From Bacteroidia bacterium (lineage in GTDB: Bacteria > Bacteroidota > Bacteroidia > AKYH767-A > OLB10): a stretch of DNA of 64,000 bases. The translations under genes and the position numbers were made by a program. Positions within the stretch are counted from its first letter, which is position 1. Every line of letters begins with the position of its first letter. Positions 52,365 to 61,900 of this stretch are shown one piece after another. The notes under the pieces were generated by a model, which was not told the origin of the DNA, searched no databases, and was given only the letters and a program-made list of their open reading frames with translations. The stretch spans positions 124,001 through 188,000 of the forward strand of contig JAEUTH010000017.1 in NCBI GenBank assembly GCA_016788165.1, in the 5' to 3' direction.

Positions 52365-53405
52365 CTACAATACATGAATAGTTTTTTCCTTTCTTGCTGT
52401 AAAACTGCCAATAGGTTGCCAAAAAATTTCATCTAAGCCATTACTTTTAGCCAATTCAATATAGTCTTGTTTATGTGCTGCATCAACCGCTATTAAAAGT
52501 CCACCGTTAGTTTGCGGGTCGCATAATATTAAAAGTTGCTCGGCAGTTAATGTGGTAACCTGGTTTTGGTATGACTGGAAATTTTTTGTAGTCATATCAG
52601 GATACACAAATTGTTGCAAGCATGTTGCAACACCATCAAAACAATTGATATTATTATAAAGCAATTCAATACTGAGGTTGCTTGCATTGGCCATTTCAAT
52701 ACAATGGCCTAACAAGCCAAAGCCGGTTACATCGGTTAATGCAGTTACCCAAGGTTGCCGGCCCAATTCATATCCCAAACTGTTTATTTGACACATGCTT
52801 TTAATTGCTTGCTGTAAAAAATTGGTAGCAATTAAATTACGTTTATATGCAGCAGTAATCATTCCGTTACCTATGGGTTTGGTAATAAACAACAAATCAC
52901 CGGGATTGGCAGTACGGTTTTTTTTCAAATTTTTGTTGGCAACCAAACCGTTTACAGTTAATCCAAAAAATGGTTCTGTACTATCAATGCTATGCCCACC
53001 AGCTAATGATATAGCAATACTGTTGCATGCTTTTCGTGCACCGGCTAATACTTGTTGGGCAAGGCTAACCGGTAACTTGTTAACCGGCCATCCTAAAATT
53101 GCCAATGCCAATATAGGTTTGCCGCCCATAGCATATACATCGCTTAATGCATTAGCTGCTGCTATTTGGCCATAATCAAATGCATCATCTACAACGGGCA
53201 TAAAAAAATCGGTAGTGCTTATCAGGCATTTGTCGGTTAATTGATATACGGCTGCATCGTCATTATGCGTATTGCCAACAATCAGTTTTTCATCAACAAA
53301 ATTTTTATTGCCGGCAATAATCTGTGCCAGTACATCAGGGGCTATCTTGCAGCCGCAACCACTGCTTTTGCTAAAATGTGTAAGTTTATATTCTAGGTTA
53401 TCCAT
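52365..53405 (-). CDS. selD: Selenide, water dikinase (selenophosphate synthetase)
   Basis: 346 residues, standard length. Catalytic pair C17 and K20 in SSGCGCKI: a Cys form rather than selenocysteine. NTHNDDAAVYQL, ISTTDFFMPVVDDAFDYGQI, AANALSDVYAMGG and TDVTGFGLLGHCIEMA are family motifs for ATP and metal binding. It makes selenophosphate from selenide and ATP. It lies 9 bases downstream of mnmH on the same strand, which points to selenium use in tRNA 2-selenouridine; selA and selB are not in the window. Confidence 0.96.
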   Translation of the reverse strand: MDNLEYKLTHFSKSSGCGCKIAPDVLAQIIAGNKNFVDEKLIVGNTHNDDAAVYQLTDKCLISTTDFFMPVVDDAFDYGQIAAANALSDVYAMGGKPILALAILGWPVNKLPVSLAQQVLAGARKACNSIAISLAGGHSIDSTEPFFGLTVNGLVANKNLKKNRTANPGDLLFITKPIGNGMITAAYKRNLIATNFLQQAIKSMCQINSLGYELGRQPWVTALTDVTGFGLLGHCIEMANASNLSIELLYNNINCFDGVATCLQQFVYPDMTTKNFQSYQNQVTTLTAEQLLILCDPQTNGGLLIAVDAAHKQDYIELAKSNGLDEIFWQPIGSFTARKEKTIHVL

Positions 53406-53414
53406 CTTGATTAA

Positions 53415-54416
53415 TCAAAAAAAATAAGGTGTTAGTTGGTGAAACACGTCATCAAATTGCGTAGCATCAATTACCGTAATATCCTGGCTGTTACGTTGTA
53501 AATTGCCATGCAAGTAGCTTTTATCATAGTAGCCTAACAAAATAACAATCCAAAGTTTTAAATCATTTTGTTGTAATGCATGCAAAGCATTTTTTAGCTG
53601 AAGGCCGCCCAAACGCTTGCTTAACTCAGTTGTTTGTTTGGCCAGCACATCAGTTTCGAATCTGCCATATTCATTTAATATTCTTTCTATACGGCATTCT
53701 AATGATAAATTTATATGGAATACAGGTGCTTGGCGCATGGCATTAAAAACAGGTGCCGGTATAACATTTCGTCCAATTTTTCTGCTTTCGTTTTCTAACC
53801 AAACGCATCCTTGCATTTGGTGTAACTGCCATGCAAAATTATTTTCAAATTGCTCTTGTGTACTTTGTGGTAACTGACCTAAAGCACCAAATGCCGAACC
53901 TTTATGATGTGCTAAATGTTCGAGATCAATAACAGGTTGGCCGCTTTTTTTAAGTGCTTGAATTATTGCTGTTTTGCCACTACCGGTTGGACCACCGATA
54001 ACTTTTATTTGCATCGGACTTTCGAACACTTGCACGGTCCAATTACGGTAGCTCTTATAACCCTTTTCTAAAACTTTAATTTTAAAACCGGCTAAGCTTA
54101 ATACCCATGCCATAATTTGGCTACGCATACCACCACGCCAACAATAAATGTTTAGTTCTTTTTCATGTGCAATTTTTTGAGCCTCCTTAATAAATTCCGA
54201 AAACTTGGGGCCTACTAATTCAAAACCTAATGTAACCGCTGCTTCTTGCCCATTTTGTTTATAACATGTGCCAACTGCTTTTCGGACCTCATTATTTAAA
54301 ATGGGCAAATTAATAGCACCGGGTATATGACCTTGCAAATACTCGTTTTCGCTTCTAACATCAATAATGGTATGTCCGTTAGAAATGAAATTTAGTAGCG
54401 TGCATGTTTCAATCAT
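53415..54416 (-). CDS. mnmH: tRNA 2-selenouridine synthase
   Basis: 333 residues. N-terminal rhodanese domain with active-site C92 in YCWRGGMRSQ, then a P-loop domain with GGPTGSGKT at 141-149. LIDVRSENEYLQGHIPGAIN-type start is typical. It first geranylates and then selenates 2-thiouridine at the wobble position of tRNAs for Lys, Glu and Gln using selenophosphate. It is the middle gene of a yqgE-mnmH-selD run (gaps 15 and 9 bases). Confidence 0.95.
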   Translation of the reverse strand: MIETCTLLNFISNGHTIIDVRSENEYLQGHIPGAINLPILNNEVRKAVGTCYKQNGQEAAVTLGFELVGPKFSEFIKEAQKIAHEKELNIYCWRGGMRSQIMAWVLSLAGFKIKVLEKGYKSYRNWTVQVFESPMQIKVIGGPTGSGKTAIIQALKKSGQPVIDLEHLAHHKGSAFGALGQLPQSTQEQFENNFAWQLHQMQGCVWLENESRKIGRNVIPAPVFNAMRQAPVFHINLSLECRIERILNEYGRFETDVLAKQTTELSKRLGGLQLKNALHALQQNDLKLWIVILLGYYDKSYLHGNLQRNSQDITVIDATQFDDVFHQLTPYFF

Positions 54417-54431
54417 TTAAAAGCCATCATG

Positions 54432-54998
54432 TTAATTTAAGCTGGGATACTCGGGCGAGTTAGCTACCAATGTGTAATCTTTACCCATGCCTTTTACGTA
54501 GTTGCTCCAAAGCGTTTCGTTATCAGCGTTTATGCCCAATTCGTTTTTAAAATCGGTTACCATCCATGTAAGCTCATTCATTTCCGATTCTAATTGATTG
54601 GCTACCCATCCCGAGTAACCAATAAAAAATTTTACTTGATAGGTTTTAAGTTGCTTGGTATCAATTAAAAATTTAAGCGTATCAAAATTTCCGCCTACGT
54701 AATAGCCGGGTAAAAAATGTTCGGCACCTTCAATTAATTTGCCGGCTGTATGGATAAAAAACAACGAATCGGTTTCAACAGGGCCTCCATAAAACACAGG
54801 TATATCAAACATTGGAAAATCGTCAATTAATTTATTGAGTTTGATATTGGTTTGTTTATTAAGTATAAATCCACGACTTCCGTTTTCATCATGATTGGTA
54901 AGCCATATTACCGAACGCTTAAAACTTTTGTCGTGTAAAAATGGCTCTGCAATCAAAATGTTTCCGGTTTGCGGCTTACGTTTAAAGGCAGGTAACAT
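54432..54998 (-). CDS. YqgE/AlgH family protein
   Basis: 188 residues. GNILIAEPFLHDKSFKRSVI, LTNHDENGSRGFILNKQTN, VFYGGPVETDSLFFIH, and YSGWVANQLESEM are the YqgE/AlgH signature. Members are small cytoplasmic proteins once thought to regulate alginate synthesis; the biochemical function is not settled. It is first of the operon with mnmH and selD and divergent from pdxH. Confidence 0.93.
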   Translation of the reverse strand: MLPAFKRKPQTGNILIAEPFLHDKSFKRSVIWLTNHDENGSRGFILNKQTNIKLNKLIDDFPMFDIPVFYGGPVETDSLFFIHTAGKLIEGAEHFLPGYYVGGNFDTLKFLIDTKQLKTYQVKFFIGYSGWVANQLESEMNELTWMVTDFKNELGINADNETLWSNYVKGMGKDYTLVANSPEYPSLN

Positions 54999-55132
54999 AA
55001 TTTTGTATTTGATGCGATATTAGAATGTTTTACTATTATTAAAAACATCAATTTGTAAAAACCTTTTAATAAAGATTTTAATGAATACTATTTTGCATTT
55101 TGCGAACTACCTATCTTTAAAAAAAAAATATA

Positions 55133-55777
55133 ATGGCCTTAGATGATTTTATTTACAACAGCAGACGCGATTATAATAAGAGCGACTTACATGAGGATAT
55201 GATGCACCACTCGCCATTCGAACAGTTTAAAACGTGGTTTGAGTTAGCTGTAGCCAAAAATTATGACGAGCCTTATGCTATGAATTTATGTACAATAGGT
55301 AACGGCTTTCCCTCATCACGTATAGTTTTAATGCGAAGTTTTGATGAGAACGGTTTTACATTTTTTACAAATTATTTAAGTGAAAAGGGACAACAAATTG
55401 CCGTTAATAATAAGGTTGCTCTAAATTTTTTTTGGCAATCGCTCGAAAAACAAATTCGAATAACAGGTTTGGCTTTTAAGCTGCCCGAAGCTGATAGCGA
55501 TGCTTATTTTAAAACCCGTCCGCGCGAAAGCCAACTGGGTGCATGTGCCAGCAGTCAAAGTCAAAAACTGATTAGCAGAAAATGGTTAGAAGACAAATTA
55601 GTTGAACTGGAGCTTATTTACAAGGACAAAGAAATACCACGCCCGGCTTATTGGGGCGGCTATGTGGTTAAGCCTTTGTTATTTGAATTTTGGCAGGGCA
55701 GAAGCAGCCGCTTACATGATAGATTTTTGTATGAACTGCAAGGCGATAGCTGGGTTTGTAATCGTTTAATGCCGTAG
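55133..55777 (+). CDS. pdxH: Pyridoxamine 5'-phosphate oxidase
   Basis: 214 residues, standard length. FMN-dependent oxidation of PNP or PMP to pyridoxal 5'-phosphate. Motifs: PYAMNLCTIGNGFPSSRIVL, FFTNYLSEKGQQI, FFWQSLEKQIRITG, and the C-terminal substrate-site region FWQGRSSRLHDRFLYEL. Monocistronic by spacing. Confidence 0.96.
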   Translation: MALDDFIYNSRRDYNKSDLHEDMMHHSPFEQFKTWFELAVAKNYDEPYAMNLCTIGNGFPSSRIVLMRSFDENGFTFFTNYLSEKGQQIAVNNKVALNFFWQSLEKQIRITGLAFKLPEADSDAYFKTRPRESQLGACASSQSQKLISRKWLEDKLVELELIYKDKEIPRPAYWGGYVVKPLLFEFWQGRSSRLHDRFLYELQGDSWVCNRLMP

Positions 55778-55842
55778 TTTATTTTTATACAATATTACAG
55801 CGCATTCAAACGACATGCTTGTTTGCAAGTTATTTCAAATAT

Positions 55843-57093
55843 ATGTTCCGCATTTTTTTACTGATTGTTTTTTTATTTCTGATTGATATTTATGCATATC
55901 AGGCAGTTAAGCATGTTTTTAAATCGGGCAATTGGATTAGTTTAAAACAAGCCACTATTACTTTTTGGTTAGTTGCGTCAATTTGCTATTTGATTTTGTT
56001 CGCATCACAAATTTATGAGGTACAACATTGGAGCAAGTTTGTAAGAACCTACGCTTTTGCATTTGTGTTTATATGTTATTTATCAAAAATATTTATTGTA
56101 CTTTTTTTGGTAATTGACGATTTGTGGCGTGTGGCACAATGGGCATATACATATATAGCCGGCAAGGGTGCAACTAACACAGCCGGTAATAATGAGATAC
56201 ATATTTCGAGATCTGATTTTTTAAACAAGGCAGCGTTATTTGCGGCTGCAATTCCGTTTGTATCGCTCATTTATGGAATGATAAAAGGCGCATATAATTT
56301 TACCATACACAATGTAAAAATTCCGGTAAAAAATTTGCCGGAAGCTTTTAATGGATACAAAATTGTTCAGATAAGCGATATACATGCCGGAAGTTTTACG
56401 GTAACGCATCCCATAAACCAAGCTGTTGATTTAATACAAAAGCAAGGTGCTGATGTTATATTTTTTACAGGCGATTTAGTAAACAATTTGGCCGAAGAGG
56501 TGGAGCCATTTTTAAATGTTTTTAGTAAACTGCAAGCAAGGCATGGTGTGTTTAGTATATTAGGTAATCATGATTATGGTGATTATATTGCTTGGGAAAG
56601 TGCAACTGAGAAGAATGAAAATCTTAATCGCATAAAATCCTATCATCAGCAAATGGGTTGGCAATTGTTACTTGACGATTATACCTATATTGAAAATGAT
56701 GGCCATCAAATTGGTTTAATAGGTGTGCAGAATTGGAGTACACATTTGCGGTTTCCAAAATATGGCAATTTGCAAAAGGCAACAGCAAATTATAAACCTA
56801 CGGCTTTTAATATTTTGCTTTCGCATGACCCATCGCATTGGCAAGGTGAAGTTTTATCGAAGTACCCATTTATCGATCTAACTTTATCAGGGCATACACA
56901 TGGTTTTCAGTTTGGTATTGAAGTACCCGGTATAAAATGGAGCCCGGTGCAATATGTTTACAAACAATGGGCGGGCTTATATAATAAAGGCCACCAATAT
57001 TTATATGTAAACCGGGGATTTGGTTTTTTAGGATATCCGGGTAGGGTAGGCATTTCGCCCGAAATTACAGTTATCGAATTGCAAAAAGCTTAA
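55843..57093 (+). CDS. Membrane-anchored metallophosphoesterase (YkuE-like)
   Basis: 416 residues from the ATG at 55843 (an ATG at 55819 adds eight residues). Three to four membrane spans in the first ~145 residues, then a calcineurin-like phosphoesterase domain with all five metal motifs: QISDIHAG, FFTGDLVNN, GNHDYGDY, LLSHDPSHW, SGHTHGFQF. It probably hydrolyses a phosphodiester or phosphomonoester, for example a lipid headgroup as in LpxH/YkuE-type enzymes; substrate uncertain. It is a stand-alone gene between pdxH and the OmpH-like gene. Confidence 0.9.
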   Translation: MFRIFLLIVFLFLIDIYAYQAVKHVFKSGNWISLKQATITFWLVASICYLILFASQIYEVQHWSKFVRTYAFAFVFICYLSKIFIVLFLVIDDLWRVAQWAYTYIAGKGATNTAGNNEIHISRSDFLNKAALFAAAIPFVSLIYGMIKGAYNFTIHNVKIPVKNLPEAFNGYKIVQISDIHAGSFTVTHPINQAVDLIQKQGADVIFFTGDLVNNLAEEVEPFLNVFSKLQARHGVFSILGNHDYGDYIAWESATEKNENLNRIKSYHQQMGWQLLLDDYTYIENDGHQIGLIGVQNWSTHLRFPKYGNLQKATANYKPTAFNILLSHDPSHWQGEVLSKYPFIDLTLSGHTHGFQFGIEVPGIKWSPVQYVYKQWAGLYNKGHQYLYVNRGFGFLGYPGRVGISPEITVIELQKA

Positions 57094-57131
57094 GGCATTG
57101 TTATCAGTGTAGCATAGCCATATTCAAAAAT

Positions 57132-57139
57132 TACATTTG
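57132..57139 (+). promoter_or_regulatory. Candidate -7 box (TACATTTG)
   Basis: Exact TAnnTTTG match 27 bases before the ATG at 57167. It shares TACATTTGCGGC with the phaC promoter. No -33 TTTG at standard distance. Confidence 0.45.
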
Positions 57140-57166
57140 CGGCTATTATCAATAAAACAAAATTAA

Positions 57167-57730
57167 ATGAAACAAGCATCTCTTATTTTAAACAGTATTT
57201 TACTGGTAGCAGTAGCATTACTTTTTTATAAAGTATATAATCAGCCATCACCGGTAGCTGCATTGCCTGCCAAGGCTGCCAACAATAGCACCGGTATTTA
57301 TTATGTGGATGCCGATTCGCTTTTCGAAAAATATAATTACTATAAAAACTCAAAATCGTTATTAGAAAAAAAGGAAGACAGCATTAAAACGCTTCTTGAA
57401 AAACGCAGTGAGGCATTACAAAACGAAGCAGCGCAATACCAGGAAAAAGCACAGGGTATGACTGACGCACAACGTCAACAAACCGAGGCGGCATTAATGG
57501 CTAAACAACAAACACTGGTGACTTTAAAAGATAATTTACTAGCTAAGCTTCAGGATGAGCAAAATGCATTAAACGATTCGGTAAATAACCACATGCAACA
57601 AAAAATGAAAGCATTTGTTAAAGGTAAAAACATAGCTTACATCGTTGGTTACCACCGCTCGGGCGAAGTACTTTACGCAAACGATTCGCTAAATATTACC
57701 GATGCAGTTTTATTGGATTTAAATAAGTAA
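57167..57730 (+). CDS. OmpH/Skp-like periplasmic chaperone
   Basis: 187 residues with an N-terminal signal or anchor (about 5-24). IYYVDADSLFEKYNYYKNSK starts the OmpH domain, then a long coiled coil (SLLEKKEDSIKTLLEKRSEA to about 140) and the closing strand GKNIAYIVGYHRSGEVLYAN. Family members form trimers that carry unfolded outer-membrane proteins. Convergent with the lipoprotein gene at 57731, with which it abuts directly. Confidence 0.88.
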   Translation: MKQASLILNSILLVAVALLFYKVYNQPSPVAALPAKAANNSTGIYYVDADSLFEKYNYYKNSKSLLEKKEDSIKTLLEKRSEALQNEAAQYQEKAQGMTDAQRQQTEAALMAKQQTLVTLKDNLLAKLQDEQNALNDSVNNHMQQKMKAFVKGKNIAYIVGYHRSGEVLYANDSLNITDAVLLDLNK

Positions 57731-58963
57731 CTATTGCTTTTGAAGCGAAAAATTGTTATACAACAAAAAGTAGGTTTCAGTATTGAAGTAGCCGTTAAAA
57801 GGTTGATTAGAGCTGAACTTAAAAGTATGCCCATTTAAAACTTCCTGTAGTTTTTGATTACCCCATTCGGTTTTAATTTGTATATAGTTCAATAAGATGT
57901 TTTTGGTTAAATAAAATCCCTGATAGGAAGGATAGCTCAAATCACATTTATATTTATTAATAAAAGTTTTTCGAAGTTTTTGTATTTCTAAATCTTTAAA
58001 ATTTAAATAGTCGTTGTTAAAAATTATGGTTTGTAATAATTGCAAGTCAGTAAAGCTTAGCGATTCATAGTTTTCCCAGGTAGGTAATCCAATAATTTGA
58101 ATTTTTAATTTGTTGTCAGATGCCATTTCATGAATTAAAGGCGCAATAAAAGCTTCATCATTGGAGGCAATTAACACGATACTTTTTTGTTGTTTATCCA
58201 ACTTCTGCAGTACTTGTTGTTTTAAACTACTGTGATCAAACATCGAAGTTTTGTACAAACTGTTTTTAAATGACAAAGCACTGTCTATTTCTGTTTGAAT
58301 CCATTTTGCTAACTCTTTTTCCTTTTTCTGGTTTCGAAAAATAATTGCTACCGGCATATTTTTTTCTGCAATAAATAGGGCCAGTTGCTTAATCATAGCC
58401 TGATTTGTAGGTTGGCATACAGCTAAATTTTTATGTGCTATAGCAACCGGTTGTATGCAAAAATATTTTGGTGTCGGACTTTGAATCAACAATTCTCTTA
58501 AAGGTGCCAGACTGGTAGTAAAAATAAAATCATTATTGTTTACTTGTTTATCGTTGGTAATTTTTAATGATAGCGTTGAGTCGGCCAAGTCGTAAGCATT
58601 ACAAACCACTTTTAAATTTTCGTTTGTAAACGAATCAATGGCTAATTGTGCACCTTGAAAAAAAGATAATGCACTTAATGATTGAGGCTCAATAGTGGGC
58701 TTATCGTCAGTAAGTATTGGCAATGCATTTGTTTCAAAATAAAATGGCATTATGTAGCCCAGGTTTAAAATGTTTTTTTGCTTTTCAATTTCTTTTGGTA
58801 TAACTGAATCGGTTTTTACATCCGGTTTTGTTGCAATGGGAATATGTTGCTGTGGTGATTGAACTACCGGTTGTGTGGTTTTGCAAGCAGTACAAAACAG
58901 CAGCATAATCAGTATGCTGTTTTTGCAACGCAAATAGTTTATAGCAGCATGAAGTTGCATCAT
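57731..58963 (-). CDS. Periplasmic-binding-like lipoprotein (LppC/type 1 PBP fold)
   Basis: 410 residues from the ATG at 58963, which sits two bases after the tamB stop; the frame is open to 59056 inside tamB, but the lipoprotein signal (ILIMLLFCTAC, Cys ~29) fits the later start. The mature part has a type 1 periplasmic-binding pattern: NLGYIMPFYFETN, LSFFQGAQLAIDSF, LVQ-type strands, VAIIFRNQKKEKELA, YQGFYLTKNIL. It resembles the LppC/LpoA group and ABC-type solute receptors; ligand unknown. It is coupled to tamB, so an outer-membrane assembly role is possible. Confidence 0.75.
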   Translation of the reverse strand: MMQLHAAINYLRCKNSILIMLLFCTACKTTQPVVQSPQQHIPIATKPDVKTDSVIPKEIEKQKNILNLGYIMPFYFETNALPILTDDKPTIEPQSLSALSFFQGAQLAIDSFTNENLKVVCNAYDLADSTLSLKITNDKQVNNNDFIFTTSLAPLRELLIQSPTPKYFCIQPVAIAHKNLAVCQPTNQAMIKQLALFIAEKNMPVAIIFRNQKKEKELAKWIQTEIDSALSFKNSLYKTSMFDHSSLKQQVLQKLDKQQKSIVLIASNDEAFIAPLIHEMASDNKLKIQIIGLPTWENYESLSFTDLQLLQTIIFNNDYLNFKDLEIQKLRKTFINKYKCDLSYPSYQGFYLTKNILLNYIQIKTEWGNQKLQEVLNGHTFKFSSNQPFNGYFNTETYFLLYNNFSLQKQ

Positions 58964-58964
58964 C

Positions 58965-61900
58965 TTATTTAATAACATTTTTGTCGGTTGCTTTAGGTTT
59001 TGCCTTAAATAGGTCGCTAAACTTATCAAACTCTTTCCGATAAAACCAACCCACACCTTGTGTATATGGCGATATGGATGAGTTTATTAATGAGTTGTTG
59101 TTTGATTTATTGAAGGCTCTTACTTTAAAACGACCATCTTTACTTACATCTACTTCAACTAAAAAATCGCCAACTACATTGGTTGTATTGTTGCTACTGC
59201 TGCTACTGCTGTTATTGTTATTGCCATAACCTACCGTACCTGTAAGTTTCACCCTGTCGTCAAGCAATTTGGTGCTTACTGCAATATCGTATTGTTCATT
59301 GGTAACCACATCTCCGGGTGTGTATGAAAAATCAACATTAAAATTACTGTTTATTTGAGAAGCCCAATTGCTCAATTGTTGCGTAACAAATTCGCTAAGG
59401 CTTGCACCCACATTTGCAGAATTAGAAAATGTGCTACTTCCTTCTAATAGCGATGGCGTAGCAAACTTGTTAAACACAATTAAGCTCATGGCCTGCTTAT
59501 TAATTTCTTCTTCGCTGTTCAAATATCGTTGTATCAGGTTGGCAGTGTTTGCATCAACATCAGGCACATTTATTTTGAAAGAAATATCGGGGTTAAGCAA
59601 TTGATTTTTTAAAAGTAATGAAACCTCTACAGGTACTTTTCGTTTGTACTGTGCACTGGTATCTTGAAGTAAATCATATAATCCTGCATTGCGGGTATAG
59701 CGCGCCTGCATATCAACAATACCTTGGTATGGATCGCCAATCCATTTAACCGAACCACCTTTTATCAGCTGAAAATATTTTCCAAACAGGTTTTGCATGG
59801 TAAAGTAATAACTGCCTTTGTCAATTATGTAATTTCCAAATAAATTAAAGGTTCCATCATTACTTACCGTAATACGTAAATCACCGTTACCAATACCATT
59901 TATTACATCGCCTATTTTCGAGTCGAATATCAATCTTATCTCTGCATCATTGGTTATAGCCAGTTCCAAGTCAATATTCATTCCTAATAAGTCATTATTT
60001 ACTTTAATTGGATTTGTTTTTATCGTATCATGTTTGATAAAAGTAATAAACCCGCTTTGGCCAACTTCTTCAGGTGTTGATAGCGGTAGATTAATACTTG
60101 TGCCTTTATTTGACTCTAAAACAATTTTCATATTAATAAGGTCAAATGTACCTGTAATGTCCACTTTGCCGCTTGCATAAGCCGTTCCATAAAACAAATT
60201 GTTTTGCCATTCCTGTGTGTTAAGTACTAATATGTTTTTAGGAAGCAGATGAATATCCAAAACAAAATCATCTAAGAAGTTGTGATAAATGGTGCCATTT
60301 AAAACTGCCGTATTTCCTTTCGAATCATACAAGGTCATATTATCGAAGCGGATTTGATCTTTGGTCAATTCAAAATCATCAGATACAGTATAACGTGTGT
60401 TTAAGTAATCAATAGTAAATGAAGCTTTTTGCAAATTGCCTTTTCCGGTAAGCAGTGGTTTTTTTGGCGTGCCGCGTAAAGCAATATCGGCCGACACCAT
60501 ACCATTTAACTTGCTTGCCAATCCTTCCAAATAATGTTCGAACATGGATATGTTCGTGCGTTTTAATTTGAAGTCAAAATGTAATTCATCTTCTTGCTTG
60601 TCTTTTCCAAGTTGATAATAGCCCGATACAGTTACATTTTTGGTAGCAGAACCGGTTATATTCCCATTTACAACAATTCTGTTATTTATAAAGTCGAAAG
60701 CTGAACTTACATCGGCATGACCTAGGGTATCATTAAAAACCGACAAAGTATCAATACTTAAATTGCTACCAATATCTAATTTGTTGTTGGTGTTGCTGTA
60801 TAGTATATCTCCATTAACAATACCGCCTAAAGCAACATCGTAAGTTTTTAAAATGGGGTTAAGCAAACTTATATCAAATTGTTGAAACGTAAGTTTAAGC
60901 TTATCATTAAAATTTGGGCTGCCAATTAATCCTTCTAAGTTTAGTTGTTGATTTTTATTATTGCTTAAAAAGAAATTATTAAACCTAACTCCTTCAAATA
61001 AGTGTATCGTGTTTTGCGGATTGATATGCCAAGCATTGTTGCGCAATAAAATTTTACTGCTGCTATCAATTTGTATGCTGGTATTGTTTGTGTAGAATGC
61101 AGCATTTGCTGTAACATTAAGGTTAATACTGGTACTATCGGGTGTTGCCATAATTAATGTAAGGCTTGCCGAATCGCGTGTTGAGGTGAGATGTGTGTTT
61201 AGTGCTTTTAGATGCAGGCTATCATCAAAAATAAATTTTTCGGAACTTAATTTCATAAGTAGTTTTTGGTTAGCCGATTCGGCACTTACCATTAAGTTTT
61301 CGAACCCTAATAAGTTATGTTTTACCTGCGGGCTTATTGCAACCATTTTAATCTGTGCATTAAATGCATTAATACTTCCTTCGATTGTTGTGCCGGAGGC
61401 AATAGTTAAATCGGGATAAAATATGGCTAATGTTGGATTGGCATCTTTAATACTTATTTTAAAATTACCGATTTCAGGTTTTACGGCAACACTTCTTTTG
61501 GTTGCTGCAACCGGAAAATAATTTTCGACCACATTTTGAATAGAGCGTGCCAGTGTACTTAAACGACTGATACCAACTATGTCTGCATCTACAATATTTG
61601 AAGTAAGTAAAAAGTGCTTTTTGTTTTTGTCGTCAAATGCATCAAAACTTAAGTCATCTAAATATATGTGCTTTCCTGCTTCGCTATAATGCAGTTCGCT
61701 AATGTTTAGGGCTCCATACATATTATCAATATCATCGCCACTCAAATTAAAATTTAAATTGCCCGATACAACTGCGCTTGTATCTCTGTCAACTAAATTT
61801 AATTTGCTTAAATAGCCTTGGGCTATAACTGCATTACCAATAAAAATTGGTTCGGCTTTGGTGTAATCAACGCTTCCGGCAAATTGTAGGTCTAAGTTTT

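Noticed and set aside
59195-59225. Ser/Asn-rich low-complexity tract in tamB from a repeated trinucleotide run
   Set aside because: It is in frame, short and within a surface loop; no sign of phase-variable frameshifting because the unit is a multiple of three.
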